64,000 nucleotides of DNA from Cervus elaphus (taxonomy: Eukaryota; Chordata; Mammalia; Artiodactyla; Cervidae). The notes beneath the pieces were generated by a model, which was given only the letters and a program-made list of their open reading frames with translations, was not told the DNA's origin and ran no database searches. The DNA lies in assembly GCF_910594005.1 (NCBI RefSeq), contig NC_057816.1, positions 24,259,797 to 24,323,796 of the forward strand, written 5' to 3'. The translations under genes were made by a program, and so were the position numbers. This document shows, piece after piece, positions 21,643 to 32,300 of this stretch; positions within the stretch are counted from its first letter, which is position 1; the number at the start of each line of letters is the position of its first letter.

Positions 21643-23403
21643 GGAGTCGGTCTCATTCTGTCGCTGTCGCTTCCCCTGGCCTCTCGCTGCAGCTGAATTG
21701 CCAAGATGTCGCTTTCTAACAAGCTGACTCTGGACAAGCTGGATGTGAAGGGGAAGCGGGTCGTCACGAGAGTAGACTTCAATGTTCCTATGAAGAACAA
21801 CCAGATAACAAACAACCAGAGGATCAAGGCTGCTGTTCCAAGCATCAAATACTGCTTGGACAATGGAGCCAAGTCAGTTGTTCTTATGAGCCACCTGGGC
21901 CGGCCTGATGGTGTCCACATGCCTGATAAGTACTCCTTGCAGCCAGTTGCTGTAGAACTCAAATCTCTGCTGGGCAAGGATGTTTTGTTCTTGAAGGACT
22001 GTGTGGGCCCAGAAGTGGAGAAGGCTTGTGCTGACCCAGCTGCTGGGTCTGTCATCCTGCTGGAGAACCTTCGTTTTCATGTGGAGGAAGAAGGGAAGGG
22101 AAAAGATGCTTCTGGGAACAAGGTTAAAGCTGAACCAACCAAAATAGAAGCCTTCCGAGCTTCACTTTCTAAGCTAGGGGATGTTTATGTCAACGATGCT
22201 TTTGGCACTGCTCACCGAGCCCACAGCTCCATGGTAGGAGTAAATCTGCCAAAGAAGGCTGGAGGTTTTTTGATGAAGAAGGAGCTGAACTACTTTGCCA
22301 AGGCCTTGGAGAGCCCCGAGCGACCCTTCCTGGCCATCCTGGGCGGAGCTAAAGTTGCAGACAAGATCCAGTTGATCAATAATATGCTGGACAAAGTCAA
22401 TGAAATGATTATCGGTGGTGGAATGGCCTTTACCTTCCTTAAGGTGCTCAACAACATGGAGATTGGCACTTCTCTGTTTGATGAAGAGGGATCCAAGATT
22501 GTCAAAGACCTGATGTCCAAAGCTGACAAGAATGGCATGAAGATTACTTTGCCTGTTGACTTTGTCACTGCTGATAAGTTTGATGAGAATGCCAAGACTG
22601 GCCAAGCCACTGTGGCCTCTGGCATACCTGCTGGCTGGATGGGCTTGGATTGTGGTCCTGAGAGCAGTAAGAAGTATGCTGAGGCTGTTGCTCGGGCTAA
22701 GCAGATCGTGTGGAATGGACCTGTGGGTGTATTTGAATGGGAAGCTTTTGCCTGAGGAACCAAAGCCCTTATGGATGAGGTGGTGAAAGCCACTTCCAGG
22801 GGCTGCATCACCATCATAGGTGGTGGAGACACTGCTACTTGTTGCGCCAAATGGAACACGGAGGATAAAGTCAGTCATGTGAGCACTGGGGGTGGTGCCA
22901 GTTTAGAGCTCCTGGAAGGTAAAGTCCTTCCTGGAGTGGATGCTCTCAGCAGTGTTTAGTACTTTTCTGCCTTCTGGTTCCTGTGCATAGCCCCTAAGTC
23001 AACATAGCATTGTCTGCATCTCCATTTGGCATTAGCTAATGTCTTCCCCCTTGTCAATAATCAGCTAGTGGCCAAGAGATGTAGTGCCAGGAACCCTTAA
23101 CAGTTGCAGAACATCTCAGCTTATCTTTGCTGTACCTGGGAATTGCCTACATTCTTCAAGATCCCATTTGAGTTTCTTAGAGACTAAACCGTTGTGCATT
23201 CTAGAGTACATATATTTATATTATGCCTGTTAAAGAAAGTGGGCTGTGTTAGCTTAGTTCTCTTTCTGAAGTAGCTTATTCTGATTAGCTTTGTCATTGT
23301 TTCACCACTCAGCATGGAAACAAGATGAAATTCCAATTATTGGTATGGAGGGAGATGAAGTTGGTGATATATTAAATAAATAAAAAGATCCATAAAAAAA
23401 AAA
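21643..23403 (+). pseudogene. PGK1 processed pseudogene (phosphoglycerate kinase 1), near intact
   Basis: Intronless copy of PGK1, a glycolytic kinase. The ATG is at 21706 and the frame runs without any indel to the native stop TAG at 22957-22959 (417 codons, the family length). One nonsense change, TGA at 22753-22755 (codon 350, just after FEWEAFA), breaks it. Substrate-side residues survive in the N-domain (RVDFNVP, NQRIKAA, ENLRFH, GTAHRAH), but codon 22 reads Thr (RVVTRVDF). The GGGDTATC nucleotide loop lies after the stop, so a truncated 349-residue product would be inactive. A 63-nt 5' UTR, about 430-nt 3' UTR, AATAAA at 23375-23380 and an A-tail are present. A 15-bp target-site duplication flanks it. 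The 234-codon antisense frame is a shadow. Confidence 0.96.
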
Positions 23404-23418
23404 AAAAGTTTGAAAACA
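23404..23418 (+). repeat. Target-site duplication, right copy (PGK1 retrocopy)
   Basis: AAAAGTTTGAAAACA immediately after the poly(A) tail. Its first A's merge with the tail, so the exact border is uncertain by a few bases. Confidence 0.93.
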
Positions 23419-24419
23419 ACAAAATCCTTTCTCTTCATTTTGCAATTAAGCCACTTAAAATGAAGTAACTAAATATCCTGGGGACTTATGAATCATATGA
23501 AAGAATCTTTCTCTTCAATCTGAATAAATTTCCTTCCACTCAATAAATTAGGAATCTCCTGGTAATTTTCAAGTCAAAATTTATTTTATTCATTATTCTT
23601 GATATTTAATAATAATTATTTGATACAATGTAAGTTGGAAAATAAAATATTTATGTGTTACAATATCAAAGAAGTATAAACCATAACAAGTAGAGGGAAT
23701 GCATGATTTTGGAAAGATGAAAAAAAAATGAAGGTTAACAGAAACATCATGAATGTCAAATTAGCACCAATTCACACTGAGATGGTGGTGGTACTACTTA
23801 ACTTATATGTGATTCATAATACTCAACACTCAAGAAAATATGTGCTAGAATTACTTCTGTATTGTGGGTTTCTGCAGGGCAAGGACTATAACTATTCATC
23901 TTTTTTTCTTTTATTTTTTTGCTTTTTTATTCCCTCCCCCACCCCACCCCCAATTTTTTATTATTCACCTTTGACTACTCATTCTAACACAGTTCTTGGA
24001 GTAACAGTACAGTCAGTAAATATTGTACTGACATGTTTCTTTTACAATGCAGTTAATTCTTAGCAATTCCTCTATTTATATAGTATATTGTAATTAGGTT
24101 ATTGTTCAAGAGCATAATTAGGTATCTGGTATTAGAAAAGGCTAGTATAAAAACACAAGCACTGGTCCTTTTAGTTTTACTTTCCTATTTCATACAAAAG
24201 GACAGTGAGGATACACTGTTACAGTTAACACCAAAATAACCTATTCATGTAGTGAAATTACACAGAACTAATGCTCATTTCTTCAAATGTCCAATGTTTT
24301 TACACCTTCCCAAGCATATTAAATACTTTTCTTTTTTCTTAAACATGGAACATTGAATAAATTTCACCTTTCCTTTCTGATTTAAGCTCATCATTATAAA
24401 CATCCATTATTATGCTAAA

Positions 24420-24700
24420 TCAGCATTAGTTTAACTACTTCCTCTCTGCCTAAAATGTGTCTGCTCTTATAATCCATTGGCTTCCATCTCACTGACCAGG
24501 TTTAGGTTCACCTATAAAATGCTTTCAAAGCACCTGGGACATCTTCATATTACAGTACCACACTTGGAACTGTACATTTATTTGTGAGATTTGTCCCTGT
24601 ACTAGACTGTAAGCACCGTGGGGGCCTGTACCTAGTCCAGGGTTTGCTCACCATTGTATCTGCAGTGCCTAATACGGCACCCGGTGCATAGCAGGCTCCA
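24420..24700 (+). repeat. L2 3' fragment
   Basis: Ends with the typical L2 segment (ACTAGACTGTAAGCACCGTG, then CAGTGCCTAATACGGCACCC and GCATAGCAGGCTCC). Confidence 0.65.
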
Positions 24701-24939
24701 AGTCTAGACTATCTGAATCACTAAATAACTAAACACCTACTGCAGTGCATACAGCTCGCCTCCCAAGCTATTTGCTAAGGGAAGTCAAAGAATCAGTGTT
24801 TCTAAAAAATAATGTTGAAGAAAAAAAGCCCCTACATGAAGAGTGTAACAGTACAGACCCCAGCTTTAGGGTCTTGTTTTAACTATTTTGACTCTTAGGC
24901 TTTTTTCCTCTTCTAGAGTTTAGAAAAAGTAGAGGTTGT

Positions 24940-25140
24940 ATGGATAAGTGTCCCTTAGTCATGAGATTTTGGCCATTAAACCTCAATTTCCTCCTCTACA
25001 AGATTATGGTAATAGTCCCTACCCCAGTGGGTTACTGTGAGGATTAATAAATAATCCTGAGGAGTAAAACAATAAAGTGCTTTTCACACTGCCTGGAATA
25101 TTGGAAGTGTTGATGCTAGCTGCTGCTATTAGTTATGTGT
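24940..25140 (+). repeat. MIR SINE
   Basis: Follows the MIR core order: CTCAATTTCCTCCTCTACAA, ACTGTGAGGATTAATAAAT, AAAGTGCTTTTCACACTGCC, then a GCTGCTATTAGT tail. Confidence 0.7.
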
Positions 25141-25200
25141 CACATTCCTAATATGCTGTCTTTCACATGTGAAGATGTTATTTATCCACCACCAAAGTGT

Positions 25201-25342
25201 ATGCACCCTGAATCATTTCTTCAGTAGTTAAAAGATGCACCCTGAATCATTTCTTCAGTAGTTAAAAGATGCACCCTGAATCATTTCTTCAGGAGTAGTT
25301 AAAGGATGCACCATGAATCATTTCTTCAGGAGTAGTTAAAGA
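25201..25342. repeat. Minisatellite, four units of 34, 34, 37 and 37 bp
   Basis: Units start ATGCACC(C/A)TGAATCATTT at 25201, 25235, 25269 and 25306. The first two are 34 bp. The last two carry three extra bases (GGAGTAGTT instead of GTAGTT) and are nearly identical to each other. It lies 0.9-1.0 kb beyond the UEVLD stop codon, so it may be in or just past the 3' UTR. Confidence 0.93.
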
Positions 25343-25638
25343 ATATGCTCAGAACAATCAGCCCATTCAACCTCTTCCCAGTAAGACCAATGCCTTTACA
25401 AAAGCCTCATATATTAGCTTTAAAGTAAATGCTTGGCTTTCATTCATAACCTATTTCCATATAAAAATATGCATGTCTCTATGGCTCTACTTATGGCATG
25501 GTGTGTTCTTGAGATGTTGGAAATCTTATATAGCCCAGAAGAGATGATAGAAAACTGCAGAAAGGACAGTCCTGCTGGATATTAAACTACACTTCTTGTT
25601 CATATATTTAAAATTTTCATTTTCCTTTTTACTATATT

Positions 25639-25674
25639 AAAGTATGTGTACAAGAAAAAAAAAGTATGTGTACA
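25639..25674. repeat. 14-bp direct repeat around an A-rich octamer
   Basis: AAAGTATGTGTACA at 25639-25652 and 25661-25674 with AGAAAAAA between them. Confidence 0.92.
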
Positions 25675-25856
25675 GTTCTTTTCCATTTTTTGGTAGCTAA
25701 TTAATTTGAAGAGGGAAAACAAAATGCTTTATTGTTCATTATTATGCTTTTTACCAACATTATTTTAAAGAAGAATTGTAAATAGCATAAACTAGATCCT
25801 TTAACGTAGAGCTAGCACAGATTTTGAAACACATACTGGGCCTTCAGCTTATGATG

Positions 25857-25862
25857 TTTATT
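25857..25862 (-). terminator. Candidate UEVLD poly(A) signal AATAAA
   Basis: TTTATT on the plus strand, the first AATAAA on the coding strand after the UEVLD stop, about 360 bp downstream. A second lies at 25728-25733. Which one is used cannot be told from sequence. Confidence 0.35.
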
Positions 25863-26218
25863 GTAACTGTTAAAGGGTAATTTTCTTGTAAAAAGTCATG
25901 ATTTTTAAAATATTCCCAAAGTGCTGAATGTGCTAACTGAGGATACGTAATTTTTAAATGATGTATATCGCAGATGAATGTTTATCTCTGCTTAGGTTTA
26001 AAGAACAGTACAGATGATTTCAAGAACAGAGAAAATTAGATTTTTTTCCTTCTCATCTAACTACCTAAGGATTTAAATTAAAAAGCCAACCAAGAACCAC
26101 TGACCTTAACCAAGCAGGTTGTAAGGATAAATAGTAAGATACAGAAGTTCTCCACCCTCTATATATGTGTTGGTAAAATTAAACCACCTTTCCTTTCAGG
26201 TAACTCTGAGCTTTAGAA

Positions 26219-26386
26219 TCAAAGTTTTAACTGTTGCTGGAGACCATGGATGGAGGATGCACTGCTCTGGAGTTTCCCAGTCGCTGTTTCTTCTTTCACT
26301 GTGGTCTTGATGACTTCAGACACTCCACTCGTTCCAAGGATGCAAGGCAAACTTAAAAACACTTCACTATTTATATCATAATATCC
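26219..26386 (-). CDS. UEVLD: UEVLD terminal coding exon 12 with stop
   Basis: Acceptor CTTTTCAG, then 55 codons (GYYDINSEVFLSLPCILG to LQQQLKL) and TGA at 26219-26221. FLSLPCILG is the conserved LDH strand. It completes residues 417-471, so the C-terminus is full length. Confidence 0.96.
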   Translation of the reverse strand, partial: GYYDINSEVFLSLPCILGTSGVSEVIKTTVKEETATGKLQSSASSIHGLQQQLKL

Positions 26387-29300
26387 CTGAAAAGAAAAAA
26401 ATTGGGATTAGAGCTGAATCACTGCAAAAAAGTTAATACCACATATATGGGTATTTTCTTCCTTTTCTGGTCCTAGCACTACAAAGTGATATAAGCTGAA
26501 ATTTTTAAAAAATTTGTTCATTTATTTTCTAAACTCCAGTTACTGTTTCAGAAAATTGTTATGAGATGGGAAGAATTTGGTCAAAGATACTCCCTTTATG
26601 GGGAAGTAAGCTAGCACCCTGCAATATGGGTAACAAGCTGGAGGTAAAGAAAAAAGACTGTCATTGGTTTGATGCCTGGAGCACGGAGGGGAAAGCCCAG
26701 GGATGTAGTGGAAGGAGGTGACCTGTTGTGTCCCAGGGACTAACTTTCTAAGCTCCCTATTCAAAGCTGGCTTTATTCCATTGACGCTGGTGCTCCTGCA
26801 TCTCACAGGTATACCCTGTGTGTCTGTCCTCCCCTCTCTGTATTTCATTGTCCCCATTCCCCCTCCTGGACATGGGGAAGGTCAGCACTGAAAGGGTTAA
26901 GCAGCAGGCTTTGGTTCATGGATTTAACTCCTTGGTAAAGTAAATTAGGCAGTGCCAAAGGTTGTGGATTTGATCCTTGGAGGAAATGTGGGCCTTACAA
27001 AATGGGAGAGTAAATTCTGAAGAGTTTTATTGAAGAAATAAAAGATATTTTTTATATCTTTCTTCCTGGAGACCCTCACTGTCATAACTTTGTTCCTGTT
27101 GGTTTAGTTAAACATGGAAAGTTAAGATGTTGTGTCCACCTGCCTTGGAGCAGACCCAGGTCTGAACTTTTTCAAATCCTTGATGCATTTAACTTGAAGG
27201 ATCTGAAACATGCAAGCATAGGTTACATAGTTCAGATTTATGTTCTATTGGAATAAGTTTTTCTTTAATGTCTGAAAGCATAGTTTTATGGTAGTCTTTT
27301 TTGGGAAGAATCCAGTATTATCTAAAATTATTGGCAAAGTTAAATATATTTTACATAAGAAAGTTTTTAGAATGTTGAGAAGTAACTGAAAAAAGAGTGA
27401 TGAGTACATGTTTAGGCTGAGATAATTTATTTCAATAAATATTTCAAAAGCCTTATTTTAAAATGCTGTTAATAAATTTCTGTGATTTTTTTTTCTTTTT
27501 AAATTTGTTTTCCTGAGAGCATAGCTACTTATTTTTATTGTAAAACAACAACAATAATAAAGCAAACTCTCAAAAAAAAGAAAGAAAAAAGATTGTTAGA
27601 GTGGATTCCCAGGGGAGGGGCTTAACATGGGCTCTGAGTGCAGTCAAATTTGGTAACCTGTTTTCAGTTTTCCCTTCCATGTTTTATTTCCCTTCCAGTA
27701 TTTCTAAGTTTTTGCGAATATTTGGTTAAGCATTTGTGCCTCCTCTTAGCTGTGCTTTAGGGACTTTATACTTGGAATAAAGCAGTAAAGGACAACCTGA
27801 ACTGGAGAAACAGACTGATGACCAGCTAAGACCAGTTGGCATGTCAGCCTGGGGTGACCTGGCTGGCTGAGGAGATAAATGACAACCAGAAGTTTATGGA
27901 ATATATAAATGCTTTTTGGGAATTCCAAAAATTAATGGGGGTGAAGGGCAACCTGGTAGAAGTCCAGACTTCCCATAGCCAAGCAAGATAGGGATTAGAC
28001 CAAAACTATCTTCTCCCATGTGTTACTCTAAAAGTTGGTGATACTGAAGACACCAGGTTACAGTGTGAACAGCACTTTTTTTGTTATATTAATACTATAA
28101 ATATTTAAAACTATGATGAGAGAATAGCAATTACCTTTGCTAAAACTGATACAGAATGTACTTTCTTTTTATCATTCACAATACTGTCAAGCAGGTCAGC
28201 TACTGATAGTCCAACAGACCATGATCTTTGACCTTTTACCCTTAATAGTTCCATGGCCCTAGGTTATAAAAAACAAAACAGACAAATCATGATTTCAGAA
28301 AACGCACAACATATGTATGTTTAGTTTTAGCTTATGTATAAGGTATTAATTAGATATTTTTATGACACAGAAGAGTTATATAATTGTTAGGAAAACCAGC
28401 AGATAGCCCAGTAATTAATTAAGCTTTTCTTAAAATATTAGGCAGTCCACAGTGAGTCAATACAGATGGCCTAATAATATAAAAAGATGCTTACCACCAC
28501 TAATACTTACTAAATATGAGCTAAAACAATAAATACATCAATTTTGCCCATCAAAATTGGCAAAGAATAAAAAGACTAATGGGCTTCCCTGGTAAATCTG
28601 CCTGCAATGCAGGAGACCTAGGTTCAATACCCCTGGGTTGGGAAGATCCCCTGGAGGAGGGAAAGGCTACCCACTCCAGTATTCTGGCCTGGAGAATTCC
28701 ATGGACTGTACAGTCCATGAGGTTGCAAAGAGTCGGACATGACTGAGCGACTTTCACAAAAAGACTGATAACTACTTTTGCAGAAGCTACAGAGAAACTG
28801 GCATTTCTGTAACTGCTGTTCAGAGTGCAAAATTATTCAAGTTTTTAAGAGGAAGATTTGGCAACACCTGATCTAAAATTACTCTTCCAGCAATTTGTCC
28901 TATAGCAATATGCTCAACTGTGCAAAGATATACGTGTAAGTATGTTTGCTTTGTTGAATACAGAAAAAATTTTGGAAACAATTCATCCAAAGAGGACTTG
29001 TTAAATAGATCACTACCAAATGTAGCACCATATAGCTCTTGACAAGAACATAAAGTACATTTATGTGTACAATATGGGGAAATATCCAACATTTACTATT
29101 AAGGAAATAAAGCAAGTTGCAAGATAATATGAATAGCATAAATGTATTATAAAAACAACAATAATGATGATAATTCTTGCAGAAGCATGAGAAACCAACG
29201 TTTGGATACATGGACGCTAAATTGTTAACAGCGGTTGTTTCTGGAGAATGGAATTACCCCTGCTTTTCACTTTTCGCTTTACAGATATGTGCAGTAGTTA

Positions 29301-32300
29301 AGGCTTTATCTTTGCTGTACACCAGAAACTGACACAACATTGTAAATCAACTACACTTCAATTAAAACACAAAGTTTTATAAGCGCATACATTCTTTTTG
29401 TAACTAATTAAAAATTATACAAATCAAACAGACATGTTTGAATTCATTCCTCTTGAAAGCTATAAATGCAGGATTATAAAGAGAAACAGATTAGAATGGA
29501 TTATACAACATACTACTATTCTCAATATGAGACTATTCTTTCCAGTTGTTACAGTCTAAAAACCATAAACTGAAGGTTTAAAAACCTAAAATCACCTGAA
29601 TCAGAATTCAGGACAGGATGTTATATTATGAGACAGTAAAACAACAAATGGCATGAAAATACATAGTATGTAGAGTCCAACCTATGGGGTCAAGACCCCT
29701 AGAAGGCCTCTGAACAAACACAAAAGATTCAAGGATCTGTGCATTATACTTGGTTTCTGCCTGAAATTATAATGGGGGTTATCCATTCACATTAGACTAA
29801 TTTCCAAATGTATTTTAACTATGATTAATAAATACATATTGATTTTTAAGTGGTATGGGCCAATTCTCCTCTACCTTTAAGAAAATAGCCAAAATCCTCA
29901 GATACAGGATCCTGTATCCTAAATATAGAAGTGGTAAATCACTGCCTACAAATAAGGAGTCTGTTCCACCCTTTAAAAAGTCAACTGCATATCTAAATAT
30001 TAGGCTTGCAAAACACTCTTGGATCTACTTTGAGGTAAGAAATCAAAGAATAGAAAATACTGCTCCCATGCACTCTGGATTTGTCCATACTAGTTAGTTT
30101 TGTTTGCAGAAGCCTGGTAAGTACATGCCACGCAAACAGCCATCATGTTAGCTATGAATTGTATGGTTTTTAGTTGGATACATGCAAATCTACATTCAGC
30201 GTTACCTGTTGGACAGCTGCATCTGAGAGTCATGATTTGTTACTTCCCCTTGGCCACTCCATATGGGCACTAAAAATTAAATGAAAAATTGATTATTATC
30301 TTGTCAATAACTCTCTTAGGAGTAATGTGATAAAGGATCATTTGCAGTCAAGGGTACCTGTATCAAACTTCATGAATATTTCCCCCCTGCTGGATAGTTA
30401 CATACTTCCACTGGCGGCGCTAACTGTGCTGTACTGATTGCCTGGGGTGAGAAGACATGGAGCCGTAGTCCCCTCAAAACATGATCCCAGAGTCTACTTG
30501 CAGCCCGTTACCTGTTCTCTCTCAACAACACTGGGTCATTTTACTGACTGAGTAGAAAGACTTTCTCAGCAGGCAGTGTATAATAGGCTCCCACGTGCTG
30601 TAAGCCCTTGGCATTTGCTCCTCTGGGAACCACACAGACTAATTTCTATCACCAGATGACAAATAATTTGGTCACCTACAGCTTCCCTGGTAGCTCAGCT
30701 GGTAAAGAATCTGCCTGCATTGCAGGAGATCCCTGTTTGATTCCTGGGTTGGGAAGATCCCCTGGAAAAGGAATAGGCTACATACTCCAGTATTCTTGGG
30801 CTTCCCTGGCAGCTCAACTGGTAAAGAATCTGCCTGCAGTGCAGGAGATCCCTGTTTGATTCGGTTGGGAAGATCCCCTGGAGGAGGGCATGGCAACCTA
30901 CTCTAGTGTTCTTGCCTGGAGAATCCCATGGACAGAGGAGCCTGGTGGGCTACAGTCCATGGGGTCACAGAGGCCAGATACGATTGAGCGACTACGCACA
31001 CACACTCTGGATGAGACTCCACGACTGTTAGAGAGCAGGGTCCTGTTTTCTAAGAGCATATTTGGGTTTTCCATTTCCTCTCACTACACCGTTTATAAAA
31101 ACAATTTAAAAACTCAAAGCTATACATGTGAAATAGATATTTATACCATACTTTAATACGAAATTTAAAGTAACATTCTGAAACCTTTTTAATAGTCATT
31201 GATTTCTCATCACTGTGAAGACCTTCTTTGATACAAATCTTTGGGTAGGCAAAATAGAAATACATGCAGATATGTAAGACATATTTTACACTTAACAAGT
31301 CTTCTTTTTCTTTGTTTTATTTTTTTGCTGCACCGTGCAGCTTGTAGGATCTTAGTTCCCTGACCAGGGACTGAAACCAGGCCCCGGCAGTAAAAGTGTC
31401 AAGCCCTAACCACTGGACTGCCAGAGAATTCCCACAGCTCTTCTAAACTGCATTAAAAATAAGGCCATCAGCAACATCAGCAACAAAGGACACTTTCCTC
31501 CCCAGACTGACTGTAAGATCCCGGGGGGCAGGGATCATGTGTCCTGTGTCCTCTGGCGCCGTTTCTCTACCAAACGAAAGAATGCACAAGCGGTAATACA
31601 GAATCGACCTCACACAGTCTGTAATTATAGTAAACAGAGAGGAAAACATACTTGGAACGGTTAACTTGGAAAACATGGAAAAGTTTTAGCAGTTTTTTTT
31701 GCTTTTGTATACATACATATTTGTAGATATTAAAAATCAGTTTTCATTTTTCTCTATGGTTCCCTTATTATTTAATGTTAATGGGGTCACTAGAGATTGC
31801 AGTTTAGATCTTTAAGTTTCCCCAAGACAGAGAGTGATTGAGCTAGAAAAGAAATGTACACTATCAAGATGAACAGAATGGCATATGGGATTTTGTATCT
31901 CCCCTTTTTGGGAGAAGATGATTATGGCTTTGACTTTACAAAGATTTTCCTATGAGAAGAATTCAGGACATTTAGAAGGCTGAAGTGAAGGGGAAATCAT
32001 TATTCCCTGATAGAAATGAAGTTCACAGCAGTACCATGGCAAAATCTTGAGGACTACCCCTTTCACTGTAACAGACTGGATAATTTGTGGGAGATCCTCA
32101 AAAGTCCTCAAGGAATGCAGCAGCTTCCAGACAGACACTTGAGCATGTCTGGTTCGATTAAGTAAGATTAAAAAAAAAACAAAAACCTCAGCATCAGTGT
32201 CTATGTCAATGACAACCACTGAAGGTCATAGAAGTTCTTATATTAAGTAAAAAAAGCAAAACCAAAAATTGTTACATGAACAATACAAATGCATGTGGAG

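Larger units (their letters stand above)
19266..26218. other. Spacer between TSG101 and the UEVLD stop codon
   Basis: About 7 kb with no functional gene that I can see. It holds the TSG101 promoter (to about 19480), two processed pseudogenes (20048-21070 and 21643-23403), an L2 remnant (24420-24700), a MIR (24940-25140), a minisatellite (25201-25342) and, nearest UEVLD, its presumed 3' UTR. At 19500-20030, 21090-21620 and 23420-24400 I see nothing definable. Confidence 0.7.
28259..30205 (-). other. UEVLD intron 10: Bov-tA SINE and L1M 3' end
   Basis: 1.9 kb. A Bov-tA SINE (28578-28757) is followed by an L1M-type 3' region (about 28830-29375). From 29400 to 30200 I see no recognisable element. 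Confidence 0.6.

Noticed and set aside
22174..22878. 234-codon minus-strand frame and a 189-codon frame
   Set aside because: Antisense shadows of the PGK1 retrocopy.
25201..25342. Regular repeats that could suggest a CRISPR-like array
   Set aside because: Units are contiguous with no unique spacers and the genome is mammalian; it is a minisatellite.
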